Positions 38,837-47,467 of a stretch of DNA of 64,000 nt are shown piece by piece (positions within the stretch are counted from its first letter, which is position 1; each line of letters opens with the position of its first letter). The position numbers and the translations under genes are program-made. Under the pieces are notes generated by a model. The model did not search any database and was not told the DNA's origin. It saw only the letters and a list, made by a program, of their open reading frames with translations. Source of the stretch: Pseudoalteromonas luteoviolacea NCIMB 1944 (GTDB lineage Bacteria; Pseudomonadota; Gammaproteobacteria; Enterobacterales; Alteromonadaceae); contig NZ_AUXS01000026.1 in assembly GCF_001625565.1 (NCBI RefSeq), forward strand, positions 62,001 to 126,000, written 5' to 3'.

Positions 38837-39535
38837 TTGAAATTCACCAACAAAGACGTATTGCTATTTGATTTAGATGGAACATTAATCGACAGTGTGC
38901 CAGATTTGGCGCTCAGTATTAATCAAATGCTAAACGCATTAAACATGACCCCCTACCCTACAGAAACTATTCGTAGTTGGGTTGGTAACGGTGCAGCGGT
39001 GTTAACCAAAAGAGCATTATCAGGCAGTATTGATATTGCCCCTGATTTAGATACCACTTACGTCGAAAAAGCGCTTTCAAAATTTCTATCATTCTATGAC
39101 CAGAATGTATGCGTTGAGACAACACTATATCCTAATGTAAAAAGCACATTAGAGTCTCTGCATAGCAGCGGTTATCGCTTGGTGATTGTAACAAACAAAC
39201 CAGAACAGTTTGTTCGCCCGATCTTGAAACATTTAGGTTTAAATGACTTTTTCGAAATGGTTGTAGGCGGTGACAGCCTGCCAAAACGCAAACCAGATCC
39301 AATGCAACTAACTTATGTATGTGAAACTCTTGGCGTTTCCCCTTCGTCGTGCTTAATGATAGGTGACTCGAAAAACGATATTTTTGCAGCGACAGCGGCA
39401 GGCATGCAAAGCATCGGTTTAACCTATGGATATAATCATGGTGAAGACATTAACAGTCATGGCGCATCACTGGTATTAGATAACTTTGCAGATATCATTG
39501 AAGCCCTAGTTCCAATAACGGAACCTACACATTAA
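38837..39535 (+). CDS. gph: Phosphoglycolate phosphatase (HAD family)
   Basis: 232 aa from a TTG with GTAGGAA upstream. HAD motif I 'FDLDGTLIDS', motif II 'VIVTNK', motif III Lys ('PKRKPDPMQLTYV') and motif IV 'MIGDSKNDIFAA' are all present, and the length is normal for Gph. It dephosphorylates 2-phosphoglycolate. It is on the opposite strand to the surrounding cassette-like genes. Confidence 0.85.
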   Translation: MKFTNKDVLLFDLDGTLIDSVPDLALSINQMLNALNMTPYPTETIRSWVGNGAAVLTKRALSGSIDIAPDLDTTYVEKALSKFLSFYDQNVCVETTLYPNVKSTLESLHSSGYRLVIVTNKPEQFVRPILKHLGLNDFFEMVVGGDSLPKRKPDPMQLTYVCETLGVSPSSCLMIGDSKNDIFAATAAGMQSIGLTYGYNHGEDINSHGASLVLDNFADIIEALVPITEPTH

Positions 39536-39590
39536 GAGTATCAACCTTCCCAAGGTTTATCGTTTTATCATTTCAATTACTTTCTAGAAC

Positions 39591-41060
39591 ATGCTAAATA
39601 AACACTTTGAGCACGCCAATACCCGCGTAGGAATCATAGGCGGTGGTATTGGCGGTGCCACTATCGCATTAAAACTAAGCCAACAAGGCGCCAATGTATT
39701 ACTTTTTGAAAAAGAAAGTAGCCTAGTTAATGGTCCACCAATGTGTCATCTTCACGCTGGCGGCAATTTATATAGAGAAATATCAGACCAACAATGTATC
39801 GACCTGTTACAACAATCGATCAACACTGCAAAACTATATCAAGACGCTATCGATTACAGACCAACAATCGTAGCGGTACCATCGCACGATAAAGGAGAGC
39901 CAAGCGACGTTGTATCAAGGCTAACAGTGCTTCAGCAAGAGTATCAGCGACTAATCGCGTCAGATCCACAAAACGATATTTTGGGGTCGGCATCAGAGTA
40001 CTTTAGGCTATACAAACGTTCAGACCTCGAAAGGCTGTCGCAATTAACCGTGCCAAAGCAGCCAAAAACTCCTGACGAATGGATGATAGCTTTTGCTAAA
40101 CAAACTGATTTAACTCAGCTTAAGTTTCCCGTGTTTTTGGTGCAAGAATATGGCATTAGCGTTTTTAGACTAGCAGCATTGACCAGTTTGGCCCTAGAAA
40201 ACAGCCAGCATTGTGAGTTATTGACAAACACTCAGGTCACTTCAGTTACGCAAAACAGTGCTCAAAAATGGCATATAGAGACAAAACGCTCGGGTTCAGA
40301 CGAAACGTTTGAAGTTGACTATTTAATCAATGCGTGTGGGTTTAGAACAGGTACTATCGATGATATGGTAGGGCTTAAGCCACAGCGTATGGTTGAATTT
40401 AAAGCCGCTTACATTAGCCGTTGGAACAACGAGCAGACTAATTGGCCTGAAGTTATTTTTCATGGTACTCGAGGCACTAAAAACGGCATGACCCAATTAA
40501 CCCCCTACCCTAACGGTTATTTTCAAATACATGCAATGACACCTGACATTACCCTTTTTGAAGATGGCTTAGTCTCGTCGAAGCAAGAAAGTGCCCAGCC
40601 AGAGTTACCGAACAAATACATCGACAAAGTCAATCATCAGTGGGACGAGCAGGTAATTAATGAAAGAACCACCAAAGCCATTGAAAAAGTAGCTGGCTTT
40701 ATCCCTGCGTTTAATAGTGCTGATATTGGCGGGCGTCCGATGTATGGTGCGCAGCAGATACCGGGGGAAGATGCGACATTACGAGTTGCCGATGTTGCTT
40801 TTCAATCAAATAGCTATGCGCGATGTGAAATCGTCAAGGCATCATCTGCCCTGCCGGCTGCAAACACTATCATTGATAAGCTCGTAGAACTTGGCTTATT
40901 AACTGGCAGATACTCAAAATACTGTCACAGTGCTTTTGTTGATACTTCTGCAACTAGTGATATAACAGAGCAGCAAATTGCTCAACGGGCAGAATATCTT
41001 GCAAAAGAGCGCGGTTTTCCTGTAGACCTCGCTAGGCGAACAATGCCAAACATTAGGTAA
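39591..41060 (+). CDS. FAD-dependent oxidoreductase (DAO type)
   Basis: 489 aa. A Rossmann FAD motif 'GIIGGGIGGATIALKLSQQGANVLLFEKE' lies at 14-42, and a second conserved region 'VDYLINACGFRTG' at about 245. The substrate is unclear; the fold is that of DAO/glycine-oxidase-like or malate:quinone oxidoreductase-like enzymes. It follows the gph-like gene by 55 bp, so probably an operon. Confidence 0.82.
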   Translation: MLNKHFEHANTRVGIIGGGIGGATIALKLSQQGANVLLFEKESSLVNGPPMCHLHAGGNLYREISDQQCIDLLQQSINTAKLYQDAIDYRPTIVAVPSHDKGEPSDVVSRLTVLQQEYQRLIASDPQNDILGSASEYFRLYKRSDLERLSQLTVPKQPKTPDEWMIAFAKQTDLTQLKFPVFLVQEYGISVFRLAALTSLALENSQHCELLTNTQVTSVTQNSAQKWHIETKRSGSDETFEVDYLINACGFRTGTIDDMVGLKPQRMVEFKAAYISRWNNEQTNWPEVIFHGTRGTKNGMTQLTPYPNGYFQIHAMTPDITLFEDGLVSSKQESAQPELPNKYIDKVNHQWDEQVINERTTKAIEKVAGFIPAFNSADIGGRPMYGAQQIPGEDATLRVADVAFQSNSYARCEIVKASSALPAANTIIDKLVELGLLTGRYSKYCHSAFVDTSATSDITEQQIAQRAEYLAKERGFPVDLARRTMPNIR

Positions 41061-41068
41061 ATAATTAC

Positions 41069-41102
41069 AACGGCTCTAGATCTGTCAAAATCTTCAGCCG
41101 TT
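41069..41102 (+). terminator. Probable intrinsic terminator
   Basis: AACGGCT (41069-41075) pairs with AGCCGTT (41096-41102), followed by CTTTAATTT. It lies 8 nt after the FAD oxidoreductase stop. Confidence 0.45.
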
Positions 41103-41189
41103 CTTTAATTTGATCTGAACAGTAAGAGTATGAGCAATATTTAACCTGGCCTTTTTGATGGCTGATAGAGCTTAAGTCTGTCGTTAAAT

Positions 41190-41215
41190 GGATTTGTGCC
41201 TGTCCCATGCTGTTC
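41190..41215 (+). repeat. REP-like repeat copy
   Basis: 'GGATTTGTGCCTGTCCCATG', the same element as copies near 44141, 48551, 48911, 49929 and 55181. It lies just before the 3' end of the lipoprotein gene at 41255. Confidence 0.6.
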
Positions 41216-41254
41216 TTGGTTTTGGTTATGTTTTATTTACAACGCTTTTAATGC

Positions 41255-41752
41255 CTATTTAATACGTTTGAAAGTCGCACGTAAATATCCGTCTTGATCC
41301 CCTAGACCAAGCTCAATAAGCGGATAGGTTCCTTCTTGAACCATAGTGTCACCCGTTATTGTTATTTTGAAAGGAATGGATACCCCCTCATAATTTGGAA
41401 AACTGGAATATTCGATATGTTCCGTCAATATATTATCTTCGTAGCTATAGCGACCCAAAGAACCACCAAAATTATCAAACGCTACAACTTTTTGTTCTTT
41501 CGTCAGTTGAAACGAGCTAAACCTTGGTCGGTTATTACCAATACTTGAAAACGCAAAATGGCTATCAGTAAATATTTTAATCATTTCACGACTTTTACCA
41601 TCGAAGGTGGTGTATTTCTGGTCGCCTATAACTAGTGTTTCTAATTCTAATTGCCACTCACCTTCTAGCGTGTCTGCTTGACGGCTGCTGTTTACTGTTA
41701 AGCACCCGCTAACAAACCCTAACGCTAGTACTAAAGTAAATAAAATTCTCAT
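41255..41752 (-). CDS. Lipocalin-like lipoprotein, 165 aa
   Basis: Lipobox 'VSGC' (Cys17) predicts a lipid-anchored protein. 'LEGEWQLELETLVIGDQKYTT' and later strands resemble small lipocalin-like 'GEW' lipoproteins. No SD beyond GAGC. Function unknown. Confidence 0.65.
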   Translation of the reverse strand: MRILFTLVLALGFVSGCLTVNSSRQADTLEGEWQLELETLVIGDQKYTTFDGKSREMIKIFTDSHFAFSSIGNNRPRFSSFQLTKEQKVVAFDNFGGSLGRYSYEDNILTEHIEYSSFPNYEGVSIPFKITITGDTMVQEGTYPLIELGLGDQDGYLRATFKRIK

Positions 41753-41803
41753 TGCTCACATATCCATATTATTTTAAAAATCAGTGGCACTATCAGAAAT
41801 AAA

Positions 41804-42487
41804 TTACCTGAAAGCTGGTGTTGTCAATAAAAATAAACACCTATCTATACCGCTTTCGCGCTCGCTCTCAAATTCGACAGGGCTCAACCCGTCATTTTCA
41901 AAATGTCTTCTTTTGCGCCTATTAAATACTGCTTGTACCCAAATATACCTGAACGCGCTTTTGCTATCGACTGAGAATTCTTCACATAGATTAATTCAAC
42001 TTTCAATCTCGTATAACAAGACTCTATCGCCGCTTAATCCCAGCAGTTGCCTTTGGGGCTCAAACTTCGCTAAACGCTTAACCTTTCAAGGTAATTCACG
42101 TAGTTTGTTATCTATTTTTCATTGATTGCATTGCGCTTCTTTCTGGGTGAATGATTAGCCCTAGCGTCACACCTCTTGTTGTTGTAGCTATATTCGTTGC
42201 TTGCGTAATGGGCAGCTCTGTCATATCCACACATAAGTGATGTCCGTCTTTGATTTTTGATTTGGGTTCGTTGTTGTGAAGTTTCGCCACAGTATACTTG
42301 TGAAGACGTTGCTGCTCTTCGTATTACTCTTTGTAATGGCCTACATCATCTAAGGTATTAAACTGCTTATCGGAGAGTAGTTTAAATAAGCGCTTCCAGC
42401 TCGATACTTGCCGCGCACTTATACCAATTCTTTGGCAATTTGGGCTTGCGTTACTCCATATTTCTCAGCAAGCTTAACTCTGATGCA
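41804..42487 (-). mobile_element. Decayed IS3-family insertion sequence
   Basis: Minus-strand translation in several frames gives orfA-like 'KLAEKYGVTQAQIAKEL' and 'ISARQVSSWKRLFKLL', then orfB-like 'FTTTNPNQKSKTDITYVW', 'SPKGNCWD', 'AAIESCYTRLKVELIY' and 'NRRKRRHFENDGLSPVEFE'. These are the order and signatures of an IS3-family transposase, with many stops and frameshifts and an internally deleted catalytic core. No terminal repeats are visible. It adjoins a half attC. Confidence 0.8.
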
Positions 42488-42545
42488 AGATAGCAGGCTA
42501 AACTTAGCGACGAACGAGCACAAGCCTGCTGTTTTGGTGTATGTA
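42486..42545 (-). other. Half attC beside the IS3 remnant
   Basis: The array's central block (AGCAGGCTAAACTTAGCGACG, then AGCACAAGCCTGCTGTTTT) is present, but the left core has been lost at the IS3 remnant and the right core is unclear. It would belong to the YciI cassette. Confidence 0.6.
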
Positions 42546-42614
42546 TCAATTGCCCTGCATCTGATAAAGGAAGTTTATGTCTGCCCAAACTTATTTCTTA
42601 CCTTATACTACTGA

Positions 42615-42902
42615 CTAATCTAATAAAAAAGACAAGCGTTCATCCGCTTTAGATGGGGTCAACTCGATGATTTCAGACTTAACTACATTTTCAATAACAA
42701 AAGGATCTTCCGCGACTATTCTTTCAATTTCTTCTTTAGACACGTTTACTGCGATAATGCCACCACCTGCGTTAGGCTGTAAGCTTCCAGATAACATAAA
42801 AACGCCCGTATCGAACCCCGCTTGAAGCCACTCTTTATGGCCTTCCATAAAGTCTTTGGCTCGGGATTTGTTGTCTGATAACTTTAATTGAATAATAAAC
42901 AT
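42615..42902 (-). CDS. YciI family protein
   Basis: 95 aa with AAGGAG upstream. YciI/YCII fold pattern: 'MFIIQLKL', 'FMEGHKEWLQAGFDTGVFMLSGSL', 'EIERIVAEDPFVIENVVKSEIIE'. His and Asp residues ('GHKEWL', 'EDPF') match the putative active site. Function of the family is poorly known. Confidence 0.87.
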   Translation of the reverse strand: MFIIQLKLSDNKSRAKDFMEGHKEWLQAGFDTGVFMLSGSLQPNAGGGIIAVNVSKEEIERIVAEDPFVIENVVKSEIIELTPSKADERLSFLLD

Positions 42903-42960
42903 TTCATAACTCCTTTGATATTCTCATGTATTGATTTCAAAATGCCTGAGCTATCTAAAG

Positions 42961-43060
42961 CACATAACATTTTAACAAACGGAAAAATAACAGGTTAAAC
43001 TACGCGAAGAATGGCCGCAAGCCTACTGTTTTATATGCGATTTAACCGCTTTATTAACAA
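42961..43060 (-). other. attC site
   Basis: CACATAAC on the left and ATTAACA on the right, about 100 bp, with the central 'CGCAAGCCTACTGTTTT' block. Follows the gene at 43062. Confidence 0.6.
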
Positions 43061-43061
43061 C

Positions 43062-43385
43062 CTAACCTCGGTTAATAAACACAGACTCTACAAAATGATG
43101 TAATTCACTCTGGTTGGAAAGGTATTCATCTATCTCTCCCCAGCATGTAAAAGTACTTTCATTGAAGCCCCCTTCAATATCATTGAAATACAAGCAACAA
43201 TTACCATAAATAGCTACAACCCAAAACCCACCTCCTTCATCACCAAGTGGCGACAGTTCCCACTTTTGAAGCTCGGGTAACTTTATTTTTTGCCACACAA
43301 TTTTGGCTCTTGAACTCATTTCAAATTCTGAGATTTCAATGATTCCTTCAAGGTGGCTTTTTGTTATCGGTTTCCAGGTACTCAT
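43062..43385 (-). CDS. Hypothetical protein, 107 aa
   Basis: ATG at 43385 or, 6 nt earlier, 43391. It has 'WELSPLGDEGGGFWVVAIYGNCCLYFNDIEGGF', similar in style to immunity proteins. Cassette gene flanked by attC sites. Confidence 0.65.
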   Translation of the reverse strand: MSTWKPITKSHLEGIIEISEFEMSSRAKIVWQKIKLPELQKWELSPLGDEGGGFWVVAIYGNCCLYFNDIEGGFNESTFTCWGEIDEYLSNQSELHHFVESVFINRG

Positions 43386-43396
43386 ATGCATTTAGA

Positions 43397-43499
43397 TAGT
43401 TAGCGTTTTAATAAACGGCGATAAATTGCGTGCTAAAATTAGCTGCGAAGGAACGTATGCCAACTGTTTTTTCGCCCACTTTTAAGTAACTTGTTACGA
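43397..43499 (-). other. attC site
   Basis: TAGTTAGC left core variant to GTTACGA (43493-43499), about 103 bp, containing 'GTATGCCAACTGTTTTTTCGC'. Confidence 0.7.
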
Positions 43500-43982
43500 G
43501 CCGATTACTACGGACTCTTTCACAAAGGCTAACCACTTATCATCTTTGGATTTAATGATTTCATTTGAATGAGCATGCCCCCACGACTCACGGAAAACTA
43601 GGTAAACCTCTCCGAGTTCATAAGTAAATGCGATATTGCACATTCCACCTTTTGAAACTGGGGCTCTTCTCACCAGTATAGAGCTAGACCAAAAAGCAGG
43701 TTCAATATGGCGATTAAAATCGGTACTTATATGTTTTACTGATTTAGGTATTCTGGAACGTCTCCAGAAGAACTCTTTTTCAGTTTGACCTTTTATATTT
43801 TCAATTACCTCAAACACTACAACTTTATCAGTTATTTTGATAGTTTTAGCTAACACTATCGTTGGTGTTTTCTGGACCAGTTCAGCATGCGTTAAACCAT
43901 AACCAGGAGGCGGTACTGGACATGCCAAAACCCCTAGGCTAAAGAATATTGAGAATACCAAAGTACATAACGAAATTTTCAT
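43494..43982 (-). CDS. Secreted Cys-containing protein, 162 aa
   Basis: Signal peptide 1-20 ending 'GVLAC', so the mature protein begins at Cys. A later Cys is in 'KGGMCNIAFTYELGEVYLVF'. The outline (N-terminal Cys, middle 'VFEVIENIKGQ', late 'YLVF' strand) parallels the gene at 34088 and may be an NTR-like fold. Function unknown. Confidence 0.6.
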   Translation of the reverse strand: MKISLCTLVFSIFFSLGVLACPVPPPGYGLTHAELVQKTPTIVLAKTIKITDKVVVFEVIENIKGQTEKEFFWRRSRIPKSVKHISTDFNRHIEPAFWSSSILVRRAPVSKGGMCNIAFTYELGEVYLVFRESWGHAHSNEIIKSKDDKWLAFVKESVVIGS

Positions 43983-44004
43983 AAACTAAAGAAGAAGGAA
44001 AAGA

Positions 44005-44030
44005 AATGGACAGACACATTTTAAAAGGCC
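44005..44030 (+). repeat. Diverged copy of the 'GGACAGGCACATTTTAACAGGCC' repeat
   Basis: 'ATGGACAGACACATTTTAAA' then AGGCC, a copy with substitutions of the units at 46997-47084. Confidence 0.55.
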
Positions 44031-44140
44031 TTACCGAAGTCACTCTATAAGCAATTGGCCTAATTAGCTTTTTATCAGGTGTAAACTAGTATTTCCTACT
44101 CGTTCATGGTCCTGAACATTCAGATAATTCAAAGAAAAAC

Positions 44141-44160
44141 TTTGTGACTGTCCCACCCTG
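44141..44160 (+). repeat. REP-like repeat copy
   Basis: 'TTTGTGACTGTCCCACCCTG' matches the REP-like family seen near the Y1 transposase, with one substitution. Confidence 0.6.
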
Positions 44161-44168
44161 TTTTTCCA

Positions 44169-44288
44169 ATATTACGCTCCTTATTTCATATTGCGCCTCG
44201 CTCTGCTGTAATTTTGGTTCTACAGCTTTTGTGCTATCAAGCACAAAAGCTGTAGTGATAAAATGCTAGCAGGAGCAATTTGTTATGT
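44169..44288 (-). other. attC-like site with a strong hairpin
   Basis: Left part 'ATTACGCTCCTT' mirrors right part 'AGGAGCAATTTGTTATGT'. Between them is a perfect 16-bp inverted repeat (44220-44235 and 44240-44255, 4-nt loop). It lies at the 3' end of the Kelch gene and could also act as its terminator. Confidence 0.55.
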
Positions 44289-44304
44289 TGTTAAGACTGC
44301 AGCT

Positions 44305-46683
44305 CTATTCGAATGCAGGGTCATACTTCTCGAAAGAAGGGACATTATCAACAGAACCATTTATTCCACCGAAAAGGTAGATAGCGCCATTCAACATGAC
44401 AGAACCCATGCTTTGTTTACCTATTGGCATTGCAGTATTTTCACTCCAGGTCGAACTAACCGTATCTAAAACAAGTACAGTATCACGCGCAATATACCCG
44501 CCGATTATGTATATATTCTGGTCAATGACTTCAACAGAAAACCCGTATCTCATAGGTTGATTTAACTCTCCAGATCTTACCCATGAATCAGAAACTGGAT
44601 CATATACTTCAAACCCTTTTTCGTTACTTGCTCCGCCAAACACATATATTTCATCGCCAAAAGTTACACACTGGCTACCCCACCCTAGATTTGAGTTAGA
44701 CTCCCTATAAGACCATGAATCATCGACTGGGTTATACTTTTCAACCGTGGTTAACGTGGTAGGTCCGTTCCTTCCTCCAAATACATAAATCTCGCCATCA
44801 TATACACAGCTCGAGTGATTATCGCGTGGTGTGTCCATAGAGGCTCTAGCAGTCCATTGTTGAGTTTCCAAGTTAAATACTTCCACAGAGCTTATAGTAG
44901 AATTGCCTCCGATACTTACAGTAGACTGGCCTCCTATAGCATAGATTTGATTATCAATGTCATTGGCAGTATGGCTCCATCTAGCTGCCTGCATTCTGGC
45001 AATTGATCCCCAGCTTTTAGTAGACGTATCGAAAACGTCCACATCGCTCATATGCTCGTTGTGTTGGTTTAAACCGCCGAGTACGTATATTTTCCCGTTA
45101 ATTTCAGCTCCTTCAGGACCACGTCTATACTTAGGCATATTTGGTAATACTTGCCAAGGATTACTTACCACTTCAAGGTCAAATGCTTCAAGTTGAGCGG
45201 AGCTTTCACCGTCAGTTACAGAAATAATAATTTCGGGAAAAACACCAACATCTTCATTACTTGGAGTACCCGCGATCTCACCAGTCAGGGAGTTAAAAGA
45301 AGACCATGAAGGCAAATTTTGGACACTAAATTCGAGTGAATCATTCTCTATATCCGAAATCGTTGGAGTAAACATGTACGCATTGTATGCCACAGTTTCA
45401 GTTACTGGGGATCCAGTAATGAAAGGTGTATCGTTTTCTCCAATAACACTCAACCTCACAGTTGCTATTTCACTTGAAATTTCTCCCTGCTTTAATTGGT
45501 ATGAAAAGGTATCATTACCTTCGAAATTTGCGTTAGGTGAATACCTCAACGTTGGGTAATTTCCAGATACTATCCCATTAGAGGCTGATGTTATCATCTC
45601 GACGCTAACCTCGATGCCCAATGGGTTGTTGGTTTCAATATTGACTTCTATGGATTGGTCTTCATTAACTTCGACGGTTTGGTCCGCTACGATAAAATTT
45701 TGTTGGTATGGCGATGTATCGAATTCGTCCTCAACACCATCGTTATCATCATCCGTGTCTATTGAATTGAAAATACCATCCAAATCTGTATCTAAATAAT
45801 CATTAATGTCTACTCTTTCAAACCCTTCTACACCATCAATCCAGTCATCTAAATGTCTTGACACTAAAGATGGATCTATATCGGGAATGGTTGCACGCAA
45901 CGATTCCAGCAACTGAGTATCGTCGATGGCTCCATCTTCTCCAAAGTCAGCTTCTAACTCATTTAAGAGTTGTGTTAACTCAGCATCTGGGTTCGTAGAG
46001 TTGGCACTGGATTGATTTAAAGCATATCTATATAAAATTGAGGAAACAGAAAGTAAATATGGGCTTCCACTGGATAATTTATCGTCGTAAATAGATAAAG
46101 ATGAAAAATTGTTTTCAGTGACGTTAGGAATGACTTTACTAAAAGTGGTAAGAAATTCACGTTCAGCCTGGTTTTTAGCATCCTCGAAGTGTAGTTTACT
46201 TTTATTGATCAGATTTTTAACTCGTTGACTTGTGAGGTGAGTCAAGAGGTTAATGTAAGCAGTCTGCTCTTCTCGGTCAGATAAACCTATGACAGAGCGC
46301 AATGTTATGGTGCCTTGAGATAATTCGCCTGTGATCTCATTTCGGTAGTACCCAGTGCCAGACAGTTCTATCAAGTCGGAACTGTCATTCAACAAGAAAT
46401 TAAATCGCCCTAGGTCATCAATTGTGTTGGTGATTACTGTAGAGTCTGTATTAATCGCATCAGCAGAAAGTTGATTAACAGTGACTGTCGACCCAATAAC
46501 AAATGGGCCTTTTTGGACGGCTCCCTCTACCTGTACCGTAGAGTTTGAAGTTACAGCTGGATCTGGAGTTGGAGTTGGAGTTGGAGTTGGAGTTGGAGTT
46601 GTAGCTGTTTCGCCCCCTCCGCCGCCGCACGCGCTTAAAAATAAAGCACTAAGCAAACCTGGAATTATCTTTTTTTTAAACAC
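44305..46683 (-). CDS. Large Kelch-repeat lipoprotein with cadherin-like domains
   Basis: 792 aa from a GTG with an AAGG box. Lipobox (LSAC, Cys19) followed by a GGGGG run and a (TP)n linker. An alpha/beta region follows (50-290), then a thrombospondin-3-like Ca2+ loop 'DTDLDGIFNSIDTDDDNDGVEDE' (about 300) and two Ig/cadherin-like domains (about 330-510; 'NEDQSIEVN', 'GTPSNEDVGV'). About six Kelch blades ('INGKIYVLGG', 'GEIYVFGGRNG', 'DEIYVFGGASN', 'QNIYIIGGY', 'GAIYLFGGINGS') close the protein. A surface-exposed adhesion or binding protein is likely. It is by far the largest gene in the array. Confidence 0.82.
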   Translation of the reverse strand: MFKKKIIPGLLSALFLSACGGGGGETATTPTPTPTPTPTPDPAVTSNSTVQVEGAVQKGPFVIGSTVTVNQLSADAINTDSTVITNTIDDLGRFNFLLNDSSDLIELSGTGYYRNEITGELSQGTITLRSVIGLSDREEQTAYINLLTHLTSQRVKNLINKSKLHFEDAKNQAEREFLTTFSKVIPNVTENNFSSLSIYDDKLSSGSPYLLSVSSILYRYALNQSSANSTNPDAELTQLLNELEADFGEDGAIDDTQLLESLRATIPDIDPSLVSRHLDDWIDGVEGFERVDINDYLDTDLDGIFNSIDTDDDNDGVEDEFDTSPYQQNFIVADQTVEVNEDQSIEVNIETNNPLGIEVSVEMITSASNGIVSGNYPTLRYSPNANFEGNDTFSYQLKQGEISSEIATVRLSVIGENDTPFITGSPVTETVAYNAYMFTPTISDIENDSLEFSVQNLPSWSSFNSLTGEIAGTPSNEDVGVFPEIIISVTDGESSAQLEAFDLEVVSNPWQVLPNMPKYRRGPEGAEINGKIYVLGGLNQHNEHMSDVDVFDTSTKSWGSIARMQAARWSHTANDIDNQIYAIGGQSTVSIGGNSTISSVEVFNLETQQWTARASMDTPRDNHSSCVYDGEIYVFGGRNGPTTLTTVEKYNPVDDSWSYRESNSNLGWGSQCVTFGDEIYVFGGASNEKGFEVYDPVSDSWVRSGELNQPMRYGFSVEVIDQNIYIIGGYIARDTVLVLDTVSSTWSENTAMPIGKQSMGSVMLNGAIYLFGGINGSVDNVPSFEKYDPAFE
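46555..46605 (+). repeat. Short tandem GGAGTT repeat inside the Kelch gene
   Basis: A 6-bp unit repeated about seven times encodes the Thr-Pro linker. Such repeats change copy number easily. Confidence 0.75.
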
Positions 46684-46996
46684 TTTTTAAGCCTTTTATA
46701 TTTTAATAAAAAATGAATCTAAAATTGCCCACAACGCCTTAACAAATGCAGAAAACAGCAAGTCAAGCCGTGCAAAAAACAAGCAGATCACTTAATTAAT
46801 TTGTTATATTTCCGACATTATAAACCAAAAGCCATATCGAAAATATGCGAATAAAATTATTAATACATACATCAATCTTCTGCTTCTAAAAATTTAAGAA
46901 GAAAAATCAGAATTTAAATATTTACTAACAAATAAAACACAAAAAGATAAAGCCACAAGTAAATAAATAGAAAAGCGAGAAAATAAGTAGATAAGT

Positions 46997-47084
46997 AGTG
47001 GAAAAATGGACAGGCACATTTTAACAGGCCAAATCAAAGTAGTGGAAAAATGGACAGGCACATTTTAACAGGCCAAATCAAAGT
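46997..47084 (+). repeat. Two perfect 44-bp tandem repeats
   Basis: 46997-47040 and 47041-47084 are identical; each holds 'GTGGAAAAATGGACAGGCAC' followed by ATTTTAACAGGCC. A further related copy is near 47281-47311 and a diverged one at 44005. Confidence 0.85.
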
Positions 47085-47251
47085 GCTGGAACATTGTTCA
47101 AAATTGAGCTTGCACCACTCGTAAAAATGTCAAAAAGACCATTGCATGAGAATTCAATTGAAAATAAAGGCTTTAACTAACCTTTAAAGCCAAACTTCCT
47201 TACACTAGAACATGCCATTTTTATCCACATAAACCACTAATACTGTTTTAG

Positions 47252-47292
47252 GAATAAAACAAGTGGACAGGGGATAAAACAAGTGGACAGGC
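47252..47292 (+). repeat. Direct repeat 'GGATAAAACAAGTGGACAGG' doublet
   Basis: Two adjacent 20-bp copies, the first with AAT in place of GAT, ending in the same ACAGG word as the 44-bp units. Confidence 0.7.
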
Positions 47293-47467
47293 CCATTTTA
47301 ACAGGCCCAAACCAAAGCACTAAAATATTACTCAAAAGAGGGTTCTCACCATTCGGTAAAAATACCAAAAAGAAAATTACATGAGAATTAAACTTAAAAT
47401 ATTAATTTTTTCATTTTCATAAACGAATGAGCTTAAAATTGAGAATAATGTCTTTAACTAAAATATG

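Larger units (their letters stand above)
46684..47467. other. Repeat-rich non-coding region upstream of the Kelch gene
   Basis: A/T-rich, 784 bases with no ORF. It contains two 44-bp tandem units (46997-47084), a 20-bp doublet near 47252-47292, and a duplicated 'TTTAACAGGCC' context around 47300. Confidence 0.55.

Noticed and set aside
41784..42125. Plus-strand 113-codon ORF
   Set aside because: It is the antisense shadow of the IS3-family orfB remnant, whose minus-strand signatures are clear.
44220..44255. Stand-alone transcription terminator
   Set aside because: No T-run follows the perfect hairpin, and its flanks pair as an attC, so I treat it as part of that site.
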